Assembly: GCF_029626175.1 (NCBI RefSeq)
Contig: NZ_JARUBM010000002.1
Span: 1,426,001 to 1,490,000 of the forward strand
Length of the DNA stretch: 64,000 nucleotides
Reading direction: 5' to 3'
Source: Micromonospora sp. WMMD1082
GTDB taxonomy: Bacteria > Actinomycetota > Actinomycetes > Mycobacteriales > Micromonosporaceae
This document shows positions 8,520 through 16,067 of this stretch, one piece after another; the stretch's first letter is position 1; every line of letters starts with the position of its first letter. The position numbers and the translations under genes are program-made. Below the pieces are notes generated by a model. It did no database searches. It was not told the origin of the DNA and saw only the letters and a program-made list of their open reading frames with translations.

Positions 8520-9986
8520 TCAGGACAGCGTCGCCAACCAGCGCAGCAGCCCGCGTACGCCCCAACCGGTCGCGCCCCGGGTCAGCTCGGCGTCGTCGCG
8601 CTCGCACCAGGAGGGCGCGGACATGTCGATGTGCAGCCACCGCTCGCGCAGGTCTCCGGTGAACTCCCGCAGGTAGAGGGCGGCCAGCACGGAGCCGGCG
8701 CCCTGCGTCGGGGCGCTGTGCAGGTCGGCCAGGTCGCTGCCGAGGTGCTCGACGTAGTCGGCGGGCAACGGCATCCGCCAGGCGAACTCGCCGGCGGCGT
8801 CGATGGCCGCCAGCAGATCCTTGGCGAGCTGGTCGTTGTCGCTGTAGAGGGCGCCGGTGCGGGTGCCGAGCGCCACCGCGTTGGCCCCGGTCAGGGTGGC
8901 CAGATCGATGAGCAGATCGGGTTCGAGCTCCCGGACGGCGTACGCCAGCGCGTCGGCGAGGACCAGGCGGCCCTCGGCGTCGGAGTTCGTCGTCTCGCTG
9001 GTCACCCCGCCGTAGTGTCGGACGATGTCGCCGGGCCGGAACGCGGCTCCGCTGACCATGTTCTCGGCCAGCGGGGCGAGCGTGGTGACCCGGACCGGCA
9101 GCCCCAGCGCCGCCGCGCCGAGGGTCGCCGCGACGACGGCGGCGGCCCCCGCCATGTCTTTGCGCATCAGCTTCATCGCCGGCACCGGCTTGATCGAGAT
9201 GCCGCCGGTGTCGAAGGTGATGCCCTTGCCGACCAGCACCACGTGGGTACGGGCGTCCGCCGGATGCCAGTCCAGCTCGACCAGGCGTGGACCGCTGGCC
9301 GATCCGCCGCCGACGGCGAGGATGCCACCGAAGCCCTCGGCGGCCAGTTCCTGGGGCGCGCGGACCCGCAGCCCGAGCCCGGGCAACTCGGCGACGGCCT
9401 CGGCGACCTGGGCGGCGAACCACTGCGGGTTCTTGACCGAGGAGGGCATGTTGGTGAGGTCCCGGGCCAGGCGGGTCATCCGCGCGGTGGTCCGGGCCAC
9501 CTCGACGGCCTGCTCGTACGCCCCGGGGACGGCGACCGCCAGGTCGACGCCGGCCAGCGCGGGGGCGTCGGCGTCGGCGCCCAGCCGGAACCGGTACGAA
9601 CCCAGCAGCAGCCCTTCGACCAGGCCCCGCACCGCCTCGGACGATGCACCGTCCGGCATCGCTACTGTGATATGAGTCTCATCTCTTGCCGCCCGGGCCA
9701 GCGCCGCGCCACCCGCCCGCCAGGCGGCCTCGTCCCCTGCACCGACCCCGAGCAGCAGCAACCGGTCGGGGGTACGCCCGGGTCGCAGCTGCGCACGGAC
9801 CTCGCCGGCACGGCCCTCGAACCGTGCCATCGGGATCAGCGCGGCCGCCTCGTCGGCGACCCCGTCGGGCAGCGTCACCCCGGTCTGGACCGGCTCTGCC
9901 GGTGCGTCGTCGGTGGCGCCCGGCCGCACGGGCAGGGCCAGGGTGTCGAGCCGGTCCGGCTCGGCGGTCAGACGGATGGCGAGCAC
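8520..9986 (-). CDS. pepA: Leucyl aminopeptidase (M17)
   Basis: A 488-residue cytosolic aminopeptidase. The C-terminal catalytic domain contains the metal/catalytic lysine segment VGKGITFDTGGISIKP, the second Asp cluster in MRKDMAGAAAV, and the M17 signature as NSDAEGRLVLADAL (NTDAEGRL in the family; the Thr-to-Ser change is mild). The N-terminal macro-like domain is divergent. M17 enzymes form hexamers with two metal ions per subunit and trim N-terminal residues from peptides. Length is normal. A 15-bp perfect hairpin separates it from the DUF3117 gene upstream, so it probably has its own promoter. Confidence 0.95.
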   Translation of the reverse strand: MLAIRLTAEPDRLDTLALPVRPGATDDAPAEPVQTGVTLPDGVADEAAALIPMARFEGRAGEVRAQLRPGRTPDRLLLLGVGAGDEAAWRAGGAALARAARDETHITVAMPDGASSEAVRGLVEGLLLGSYRFRLGADADAPALAGVDLAVAVPGAYEQAVEVARTTARMTRLARDLTNMPSSVKNPQWFAAQVAEAVAELPGLGLRVRAPQELAAEGFGGILAVGGGSASGPRLVELDWHPADARTHVVLVGKGITFDTGGISIKPVPAMKLMRKDMAGAAAVVAATLGAAALGLPVRVTTLAPLAENMVSGAAFRPGDIVRHYGGVTSETTNSDAEGRLVLADALAYAVRELEPDLLIDLATLTGANAVALGTRTGALYSDNDQLAKDLLAAIDAAGEFAWRMPLPADYVEHLGSDLADLHSAPTQGAGSVLAALYLREFTGDLRERWLHIDMSAPSWCERDDAELTRGATGWGVRGLLRWLATLS

Positions 9987-10045
9987 GCGGAGCCGTACCT
10001 CCCGGGGAAGATCGCGGGGTGGGTGGCCCGCGCGATGGTGTGCAG

Positions 10046-10080
10046 GCCCTGAGTCACCGGCGGAACCGGTGACTCAGGGC
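10046..10080. terminator. 15-bp perfect stem-loop after the DUF3117 gene
   Basis: Arms GCCCTGAGTCACCGG and CCGGTGACTCAGGGC pair perfectly around the loop CGGAA. It lies 54 bases beyond the stop of the minus-strand DUF3117 gene and before pepA. It is the strongest hairpin seen in the window and is best read as the DUF3117 terminator. No T-run follows. Confidence 0.8.
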
Positions 10081-10133
10081 TAGGCCTAGACGAATCGTCT
10101 GCGGCCGCGAGCGCCGCCGACGAACCACCATGA

Positions 10134-10301
10134 TCAGCCGGCGGCCGCCTTCAGCGCGTCACCGAGAGCGGTCGCTTCGTCGGGAGTCATCTCGACGACG
10201 AGCCGGCCACCACCCTCCAGCGGGACCCGCATGACGATGCCCCGGCCCTCCTTGGTGACTTCCAGCGGACCGTCGCCCGTCCGCGGCTTCATCGCCGCCA
10301 T
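10134..10301 (-). CDS. DUF3117 protein, 55 residues
   Basis: A 55-residue protein starting MAAMKPRTGDGPLEVTKEGR and ending in GDALKAAAG. It matches the very short, highly conserved actinobacterial DUF3117 family over its whole length (KPRTGDGPLE and VPLEGGGRLVVE are the constant blocks). The start is fixed by homology; the longer open frame upstream is not conserved. It has no membrane helix or known enzyme motif. It is a single-gene unit with a strong terminator. Recalled M. tuberculosis counterpart: Rv1211. Function unknown. Confidence 0.93.
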   Translation of the reverse strand: MAAMKPRTGDGPLEVTKEGRGIVMRVPLEGGGRLVVEMTPDEATALGDALKAAAG

Positions 10302-10491
10302 GTTGTCTCCCCTCAGACCTACACCAGGGTCGGTGGGTTGCCCCACAGCCACTTCGCCATGACCACCCGCAACCTGCATGTGGGTGTCGACCAACGATTT
10401 TCCCTGATGAACACCGCCGGACCCAAACCGAAGCAGCATTGATGTAACAGCATCTAGCTTATCCCGAGACGGCCTGTCACAATGTGCGGTC

Positions 10492-11316
10492 ATGCAGGCA
10501 CGGTCGGCACTCTTCGACCTGTACGGCGACCACCTCCGGCCCCGGGGTGGCCGCGCACCCGTTGCCGCCCTGGTCAAGCTGCTGGCACCGCTCGGCATCG
10601 CCCCGCCCGCCGTGCGGACGGCGGTCTCCCGCATGGTGCGCCAAGGCTGGCTCGAACCGGTCAAACTGACGTCCGGGCCCGGATATTCGATCACACCGAA
10701 GGCGGCCCGCCGGCTGGACGAGGCCGCCTCCCGGATCTACCGCACCGGCCGGGTCACCTGGGACGGGCGCTTCGACCTGCTGGTGCTGGACGCGCCGAGC
10801 GCGCGCCGCGACCGCCAGCGGCTCGCCGCCAACCTGCGGTTCCTCGGCTACGGCACGCTGGACGAGCAGACCTGGGTGGCCACCCGCCCGGCCGAGGACG
10901 TCGACCTGCTGCTCAGCGAGGCGGGCGTGCGCTTCGAGCGGTTCAACGCCGCGCACGCCGCCGGCACGCCGGGCGCGATGGGCCTGGTCCGCCGGGCCTG
11001 GGACCTGGCCGAGATCGGTCGGGCGTACGAGCGGTTCGTCGCCGACCAGCGGACGCTGCTGACCGGCGTCACCGCCCGCAGCGGCGACGAGGAGGCGTAC
11101 TCGGCCCGATTCCGGCTGGTGCACGCCTGGCGTACCTTCCTCTTCCGGGATCCGCAGCTGCCGCCGGCGCTGCTGCCCGAACGCTGGCCCGGCACCGCCG
11201 CGGCCGGCTTCTTCGACCGGCACGCCGCCCGGCTCCGGCCGGCCGCCGACCGCTACGTCGAGCAGTGCCTCGACGGCGGACACCGGATAGCCCGACAGAA
11301 GGGTCGCCACACGTGA
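10492..11316 (+). CDS. PaaX-family transcriptional regulator
   Basis: A 274-residue regulator. An N-terminal winged helix (ARSALFDLYGDHLRPRGG; VRTAVSRMVRQGWLEPVKL, with recognition helix AVSRMV) is followed by the PaaX central and C-terminal domains (WDGRFDLLVLDAPSARRDRQ; AWRTFLFRDPQLPPALLPER, the family's LRDP.LP..LLP.. signature). PaaX represses phenylacetate catabolism and is released by phenylacetyl-CoA. Its stop overlaps the next start (GTGA), coupling it to a PaaG-like enoyl-CoA hydratase. The ring-oxidation genes are not in the window. The upstream 190 bases are free of genes and would hold the promoter. Confidence 0.92.
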   Translation: MQARSALFDLYGDHLRPRGGRAPVAALVKLLAPLGIAPPAVRTAVSRMVRQGWLEPVKLTSGPGYSITPKAARRLDEAASRIYRTGRVTWDGRFDLLVLDAPSARRDRQRLAANLRFLGYGTLDEQTWVATRPAEDVDLLLSEAGVRFERFNAAHAAGTPGAMGLVRRAWDLAEIGRAYERFVADQRTLLTGVTARSGDEEAYSARFRLVHAWRTFLFRDPQLPPALLPERWPGTAAAGFFDRHAARLRPAADRYVEQCLDGGHRIARQKGRHT

Positions 11317-12104
11317 CCGAGCCGCTGCTCGTCGATCGCACCGACGCCGTCACCACCCTCACCCTGAACCGCCCGGCGGCGATGAACGCGCTCGACGTGG
11401 CGCTCAAGGAGGCGCTCCGGGACACCCTCGCCGAGCTGGAGTCCGACCGGAGCTGCCGGGCGGTGGTGCTCGCCGGCGCCGGTGCGTCGTTCTGCGCCGG
11501 TCAGGATCTGCGCGAGCACGTGAACACCCTCCAGGCCGGCGTCGGGAACCCGCTGGACACCGTCCGTGCGCACTACAACCCGATCGCGGCCCGGCTGGCC
11601 AGCCTGCCCAAGCCGGTGGTGGCCGCGGTCCGCGGGATGGCCGCGGGGGCGGGCGCCTCGCTGGCGTTCCTGGCCGACATCCGCATCGGCGGGCCGTCGA
11701 CCAGCTTCCTGATGGCGTTCGCCAAGGTCGGGCTGGCCGCCGACACCGGCGCCTCCTGGACCCTGCCCCGGCTCGTCGGCCACGCCAAGGCCGTCGAGCT
11801 GCTGATGCTCGCCGAGCCGGTCCGCGCCGAGGAGGCGTGCCGGCTGGGACTGCTCAACCGGATGGTGGACGACGACGAGAGCGTGCTGCCCACCGCCCAG
11901 GAACTCGCCGCCCGACTCGCCGCCGGCCCGACCGTGGCGTACGGGGCGATCAAGCGCCAGCTCTCGGTGGCCGACGCCGGCACCCTGGCCGACGCGCTGG
12001 CCGCCGAGGCACAGGCCCAGACGATCTGCGGCGGGACCGCCGACCATCGCGCGGCCACACTGGCCTTCGTCGACAAGCAGAAGCCGGTCTTCGAGGGCCG
12101 CTGA
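11313..12104 (+). CDS. Enoyl-CoA hydratase/isomerase, PaaG-like
   Basis: A 263-residue crotonase-fold enzyme. GAGASFCAGQDLREH gives the first oxyanion-hole segment and the family's CAGQDL, AAVRGMAAGAGASLAFLADI the second. The residue after LAFLADIRI and the ...GLAADTGASWTLPRLVG block match PaaG/2-(1,2-epoxyphenyl)acetyl-CoA isomerase relatives (ADTGASW rather than the Glu seen in ordinary hydratases). GTG start at 11313, overlapping the PaaX stop; the product therefore depends on PaaX translation. Acts on CoA thioesters in phenylacetate or fatty-acid breakdown; the pathway assignment rests on the PaaX link. Confidence 0.88.
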   Translation: MTEPLLVDRTDAVTTLTLNRPAAMNALDVALKEALRDTLAELESDRSCRAVVLAGAGASFCAGQDLREHVNTLQAGVGNPLDTVRAHYNPIAARLASLPKPVVAAVRGMAAGAGASLAFLADIRIGGPSTSFLMAFAKVGLAADTGASWTLPRLVGHAKAVELLMLAEPVRAEEACRLGLLNRMVDDDESVLPTAQELAARLAAGPTVAYGAIKRQLSVADAGTLADALAAEAQAQTICGGTADHRAATLAFVDKQKPVFEGR

Positions 12105-12120
12105 CCGTCGCCGAGCCGGG

Positions 12121-12744
12121 TCAGTCGTCCTCTTCCGGATCCTGGTTCGCCTCGGCGCCGAGCACGAACGCCTGCATGGCCAGCTCGTCGCCGGAGGGTG
12201 AGACGAAGGCGGGCAGCTCCCGGGGGCCGAGCTCCTGAACGTATGCCCAGAACAGCCGCACCGCCTCGGCCGGCGAGTCGGCCTCGATCGGCAGATCCAG
12301 GCTCACCAGCCAGTTGCGGCGCAGCGGCGCCGGGCCGAGCTGGTCGACCAGCGCGCGGAACGTCGCCGGGTCGAGCGCGGTGACCGGCCCGCCGAGGATC
12401 AGCGCGTCGGCCGGCACCGGCTCGTCGAAGGCCCGCCGGGTGTACGCCACCACCAGCGCGTCGGGCGCCCGGTCGGACTGCGGGTCGTCAGGATCCTCGG
12501 GGCGGCGAGCGGTCGGACCGGCGACCCGACCCACCGCCACCAGCCGGGGCGGCTCGTCGGCCAGCACCGCGACCTGATCATTGAAGCGGGGCAGGGCGAC
12601 GCCGTCCAGGCCCGTCAACTCCAGTGTGTCGTGGTGGACGAGCCGCTCGGCGTCGTACCGTCCGGCGGGCAGGAGCACCGCCCAGGTGCGCGTGCCGTCC
12701 GCGTGGCTCGCCCCGTTCGCCCGGTGCGCGGTGTCGGTCGTCAT
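12121..12744 (-). CDS. Conserved hypothetical protein
   Basis: A 207-residue soluble, acidic protein of no recognised family. It begins MTTDTAHRANGASH, has a strand-rich centre (TWAVLLPAGRYDAERLVHHD; DALVVAYTRRAFDEPVPADA), an NWLVSLDLPIEADSPAEAVR helix start and a very acidic end (NQDPEEDD). There is no signal peptide or membrane helix. It ends 16 bases from the convergent hydratase gene and begins 5 bases past the end of the tag gene upstream, so the two minus-strand genes form one unit. Codon use is like the backbone, which supports a real gene. Confidence 0.75.
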   Translation of the reverse strand: MTTDTAHRANGASHADGTRTWAVLLPAGRYDAERLVHHDTLELTGLDGVALPRFNDQVAVLADEPPRLVAVGRVAGPTARRPEDPDDPQSDRAPDALVVAYTRRAFDEPVPADALILGGPVTALDPATFRALVDQLGPAPLRRNWLVSLDLPIEADSPAEAVRLFWAYVQELGPRELPAFVSPSGDELAMQAFVLGAEANQDPEEDD

Positions 12745-12748
12745 GCCC

Positions 12749-13339
12749 TCATCCCATCACGCCCACCCCGGACGGCTCGACGTGGCAGCCTACGAGATGG
12801 TCGTCGACCATTCCGGTGGCCTGCATCAGCGCGTACGCCGTGGTCGGGCCGACAAACCGGAAGCCACGCTTCTTGAGCGCCTTGGCCATCGCCGTGGAGG
12901 CGTCGGTCAGCGCGGGCACGCCGGCCGAGGAGCCCGGTCGGGCCCGGCCGGGCGGCGGGGCGAACGACCAGAGCAGCGCCGACAGCCCCTCCGGCAGCTG
13001 CTGCGCGGCCCGGGCGTTGGCGATCGCCGCCTCGATCTTGGCCCGGTTGCGGACGATGCCCGCGTCGGCGAGCAGCCTGGTCACCTCGGCCTCGCCGTAG
13101 CCGGCCACCGTGTCGATCCGGAAGTCGGCGAAGGCCGCCCGGAAGGCCGGCCGCTTGCGCAGGATGGTCAACCAGGACAGCCCGGACTGGAACGCCTCCA
13201 GCGTCATCCGCTCGTAGAGGGCGTCGTCACCGTGCAGCGGGCGGCCCCACTCGGTGTCGTGGTAGATGGCGTAGTCGGGGGTGCTCGCGCCCCAGCCACA
13301 ACGGGCCAGCCCGTCGGCACCGATCACCAGTTCAGTCAC
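12749..13339 (-). CDS. tag: DNA-3-methyladenine glycosylase I
   Basis: A 196-residue base-excision repair enzyme. RCGWGASTPDYAIYHDTEWG contains the N-terminal zinc-snap Cys and the conserved YHD.EWG; LEAFQSGLSWLTILRKRPAF is the family's F.GA/SGLSW..IL.KR block with the base-recognition residues; YALMQATGMVDDHLVGCH ends with the His/Cys that complete the zinc site. Tag removes 3-methyladenine from alkylated DNA. GTG start at 13339 gives the usual ~190-200 residues. Recalled M. tuberculosis counterpart Rv1210, also near folP2. Confidence 0.95.
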   Translation of the reverse strand: MTELVIGADGLARCGWGASTPDYAIYHDTEWGRPLHGDDALYERMTLEAFQSGLSWLTILRKRPAFRAAFADFRIDTVAGYGEAEVTRLLADAGIVRNRAKIEAAIANARAAQQLPEGLSALLWSFAPPPGRARPGSSAGVPALTDASTAMAKALKKRGFRFVGPTTAYALMQATGMVDDHLVGCHVEPSGVGVMG

Positions 13340-13391
13340 GACATCCAGGCTAGGCGAGCCCTCCGACAGCCGGCCACCGCCGCAGCCGCGG

Positions 13392-13889
13392 TCAGGGTAG
13401 GCGGCCCTGCTCGACCTGGCGGGCGAACCTGCGCAGCGCCTGGGTGAGGCTGAACTTGGAGCCGGGCCAGAGCACCGGCCAGGCCACCCGCCCGGCCGGG
13501 CCGCCCGGCAGGTGGAACCATTCGTGCCAGACCACCTGGCTGCGGCCGCTCGCCAGCTGGGTGCAGCGCAGCACACCCGGGCCCCGCAGCAGCGTGCCGC
13601 AGTGCACCACGCCGATCTCGTACGGCGCGTCCACCCGGACCACCCGCATCCTGTCCCGGAGCACCGCCGGGCCGAGCGAGGTGACCGCCTCGACCAGGCT
13701 CCCCTCGCCGCCGTCGCCCTCGACCACCCGGACGGTGGTGAACGGGATCCAGTCGGACTGCCGCTCCCATGCCAGCAGGGCGGCGAAGACCCGCTCCGCG
13801 GGCGCGTCGACGATCACGGTGGCGGTGACCTCCCCGGCGCCGGGTTGGGCCGCCTCGCGTAGATCGTCGGCGCCGTCCGGGCCGCTCAC
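13392..13889 (-). CDS. SRPBCC/polyketide-cyclase-like START-fold protein
   Basis: A 165-residue single-domain protein with the SRPBCC pattern: VTATVIVDAPAERVFAALLA opens the beta-alpha layout and WERQSDWIPFTTVRVVEGDG follows. A long C-terminal helix (LTQALRRFARQV) closes the cavity. Such proteins bind hydrophobic small molecules; no catalytic residue can be named. The GTG at 13889 overlaps the stop of the DivIVA-like gene upstream (GTGA), so it is translationally coupled to that membrane protein. Confidence 0.82.
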   Translation of the reverse strand: MSGPDGADDLREAAQPGAGEVTATVIVDAPAERVFAALLAWERQSDWIPFTTVRVVEGDGGEGSLVEAVTSLGPAVLRDRMRVVRVDAPYEIGVVHCGTLLRGPGVLRCTQLASGRSQVVWHEWFHLPGGPAGRVAWPVLWPGSKFSLTQALRRFARQVEQGRLP

Positions 13890-14542
13890 GCCGACTCCGA
13901 CCGGACCACCGGACCGCGCGGCCCGGCCTCCGGTGGCCCGGCATCGGCCGGCTCGTCACCCCCGGCCTGGCCGTTGCTCCCGGCCGGCTCCGCCACCGCG
14001 GTGTCCGGCTCCGCCACTGCCGCGTCCGGCTCCGCCACCGCAGTGTCCGGCTCCGCCACTGCGACTTCCGGCTCTGTCGCCGCCGCAGCCGTCGGCTCCG
14101 CCGCCCCGGCCGGCACGCCCGCGGCGTCCGTGCCCCCGGCTTCCGCCGTCGTGCCGACCCCCCCGGTCGGGACGGTGGCCGCTCCGGCGGACTGCTCGCG
14201 GGCCCGCCGCAACGCGTCGGCCTCGCTCGTCCGACCCTCCCGCAACGCGGCCACCTCGGCCTCCAGCACCCCGATCAGCTCCGTCTTGTAGCCGATGTCG
14301 TACGCCGCCCGGCGCATCGCCTGGTCGACCTGGGTCATCCGGTACCCGCGCAACGCGGTGTCGAAGCGCACCTCGCCCACATCCGACTCGCGCAACGGCC
14401 GGTCGCCGGGCAGCGGCACCGCGCGACCGTCCGCCTCGGCCGGCACCAGACCGGGATCCCGACCGGTGACCAGCACCGTAACGCCGAACACCACCGCCGC
14501 GACGGTGACCGCCACGACCAGCAGGAGCAGAAGCTGACCCAT
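13886..14542 (-). CDS. DivIVA-domain membrane protein with Ala/Glu/Pro repeats
   Basis: A 218-residue protein. An N-terminal membrane helix (MGQLLLLLVVAVTVAAVVFG) is followed by a DivIVA-like segment: DVGEVRFDTALRGYRMTQVD and QAMRRAAYDIGYKTELIGVL, the usual F....RGY...QVD motif then a coiled coil. The C-terminal third is low complexity, with AVAEPD units encoded by 21-bp repeats. DivIVA-like proteins mark curved or polar membrane. Recalled counterpart Rv1209 also sits between folP2 and tag. ATG at 14542 is chosen because it begins the membrane helix. The downstream SRPBCC gene overlaps it. Confidence 0.85.
   Translation of the reverse strand: MGQLLLLLVVAVTVAAVVFGVTVLVTGRDPGLVPAEADGRAVPLPGDRPLRESDVGEVRFDTALRGYRMTQVDQAMRRAAYDIGYKTELIGVLEAEVAALREGRTSEADALRRAREQSAGAATVPTGGVGTTAEAGGTDAAGVPAGAAEPTAAAATEPEVAVAEPDTAVAEPDAAVAEPDTAVAEPAGSNGQAGGDEPADAGPPEAGPRGPVVRSESA
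13992..14075. repeat. Four 21-bp tandem units inside the DivIVA-like gene
   Basis: Four imperfect 21-base units starting GCCAC.GC follow one another at 13992, 14013, 14034 and 14055. They encode AVAEPDT/AVAEPDA blocks on the minus strand. Because the unit is a multiple of three, copy changes alter tail length without breaking the frame. Confidence 0.9.
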
Positions 14543-14684
14543 GCACTGATCGTGGCACGCCGAGCGGAACCGAGCGACCCCACCCGGCGCGGCGTACCGG
14601 ACGGGGCACCCGGCCAGCGACCGGATAGCGTCACCCTGGCGGCGGCGTGATCGGCCGGCGGCGTACGGCGATGGAGGAGGCGGC

Positions 14685-15554
14685 GTGGCCGGGGTGCTGC
14701 GGCTCGGAGGTCGAACGTTCGGCGCCCACGACCTGGTGGTGATGGCGATCGTCAACCGGACCCCGGACTCGTTCTTCGACCGGGGCGCGACGTACCACGC
14801 CGACAGTGCCCTGCGGGCGGTGGAGCGCGCGGTCGACGAGGGTGCGGACATCGTCGACATCGGCGGGGTGAAGGCCGGGCCGGGTGCCGAGGTGGACGTC
14901 ACCGAGGAGATCCGTCGCACGGTCGGCACCATCGCGGCCGTCCGGGCCGCCTTCCCGGCGGTCGTCATCTCGATCGACACCTGGCGCGCCGAGGTCGCGG
15001 TGGAGGCGGTGGCGGCCGGCGCGGACCTGCTCAACGACACCTGGTCGGGCGCGGATCCGGCGCTGGCGCGGGTCGCCGCGCAGACCGGAGTCGGGCTGGT
15101 CTGCTCGCATGCCGGCGGGCTCAGCCCGCGGACCAGGCCGCACCGGGCGGCCTTCGACGACGTGGTGGCCGACGTGGTCACGACGGTGACCGGGCTCGCC
15201 GAGCGCGCGGTGTCGCTGGGCGTACGCCCCGACGGGATCCTCATCGACCCGGCGCACGACTTCGGCAAGAACACCCGTCACTCGCTGGAGATCACCCGGC
15301 GGCTCGGTGAGCTGGCCGCCACCGGCTGGCCACTGCTGGTCGCGCTGTCGAACAAGGACTTCATCGGCGAGACGCTGGACCTGCCGGTCGCCGAGCGGCT
15401 GGAGGGAACACTCGCCGCGACGGCGGTCTCGGCCTGGCTGGGCGCTCGGGTGTTCCGGGCCCATCAGGTGCGCCCGACCCGCCGCCTGCTGGACATGGTC
15501 GCCGCCATCCAGGGCCACCGCCCGCCCACGCTCACCCGCCGCGGGCTTGCCTAA
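14685..15554 (+). CDS. folP2: Dihydropteroate synthase paralogue, FolP2 type
   Basis: A 289-residue TIM-barrel protein of the DHPS family. VVMAIVNRTPDSFFDRG is the N-terminal signature, ADIVDIGGVKAGPGAEVD the position of the DIGGESTRPG loop, and LVALSNKDFIGE replaces the S.K.F.G.. block of folate-making DHPS. These loop changes (KAGPG, SNKDF) are those of the FolP2 paralogue, which in mycobacteria does not replace FolP1. A role in folate synthesis is therefore doubtful. GTG start after GGAGGAGGC. The usual neighbour gpgS is not present. Followed by the convergent nuoA gene. Confidence 0.88.
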   Translation: MAGVLRLGGRTFGAHDLVVMAIVNRTPDSFFDRGATYHADSALRAVERAVDEGADIVDIGGVKAGPGAEVDVTEEIRRTVGTIAAVRAAFPAVVISIDTWRAEVAVEAVAAGADLLNDTWSGADPALARVAAQTGVGLVCSHAGGLSPRTRPHRAAFDDVVADVVTTVTGLAERAVSLGVRPDGILIDPAHDFGKNTRHSLEITRRLGELAATGWPLLVALSNKDFIGETLDLPVAERLEGTLAATAVSAWLGARVFRAHQVRPTRRLLDMVAAIQGHRPPTLTRRGLA

Positions 15555-15565
15555 GGGTGACCGGG

Positions 15566-15943
15566 TCAGGTCCAGCGCAGGATGTTGCGCCGCCAGGCGT
15601 AGAGCAGGCCGAGGGCGAGTACGCCGACGAAGATCGCCATCTCCACCACCGTGACCAGCCCGAATCCGGGCCGGTCGAAGACCACCGCCCAGGGGAAGAG
15701 GAACACCGCCTCGACGGCGAACAGGACGTAGAGGTAGGCGTAGACGTAGTAGCGGATCTGCATCTGTGCCCAGTCGCCACCGACCGGGTCGATCCCGCAT
15801 TCGTAGCTGGCGCGCTTGCCGGGTGGGTCGGCCGGGCGGGCGGGCCGCAGCACCCGGTTGGCCGAGAACGCGACCACGAGGAAGAGGACCCCGGCGAGCA
15901 GCAACAGCCCGAGCGTCGCGTACGAGCCCAGGTAACCGGTCAC
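15566..15943 (-). CDS. nuoA: NADH-quinone oxidoreductase subunit A (isolated)
   Basis: A 125-residue membrane protein of NuoA length and pattern. Three helices (LGSYATLGLLLLAGVLFLVV; FAVEAVFLFPWAVVFD; VTVVEMAIFVGVLALGLLYA) flank the conserved loop KRASYECGIDPVGGDW, and the central QIRYYVYAYLYVLFAVEAVF is near-invariant in the family. NuoA is part of the complex I membrane arm. No other nuo gene lies here, so it is either a leftover of a second partial nuo cluster or a subunit used in trans. KorAB, about 2 kb away, may be related. Confidence 0.92.
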   Translation of the reverse strand: MTGYLGSYATLGLLLLAGVLFLVVAFSANRVLRPARPADPPGKRASYECGIDPVGGDWAQMQIRYYVYAYLYVLFAVEAVFLFPWAVVFDRPGFGLVTVVEMAIFVGVLALGLLYAWRRNILRWT

Positions 15944-16067
15944 GGTCGATCAGCGTACCGGCCCGGTGGAGACGCCGCCGCGTCGCGAACCTATTTCCAC
16001 CTGGGACTAGTGTCCCAGGGCAACTTCCGACCAACATGGGATCACCACCACCAGCACCGGAGGATCC

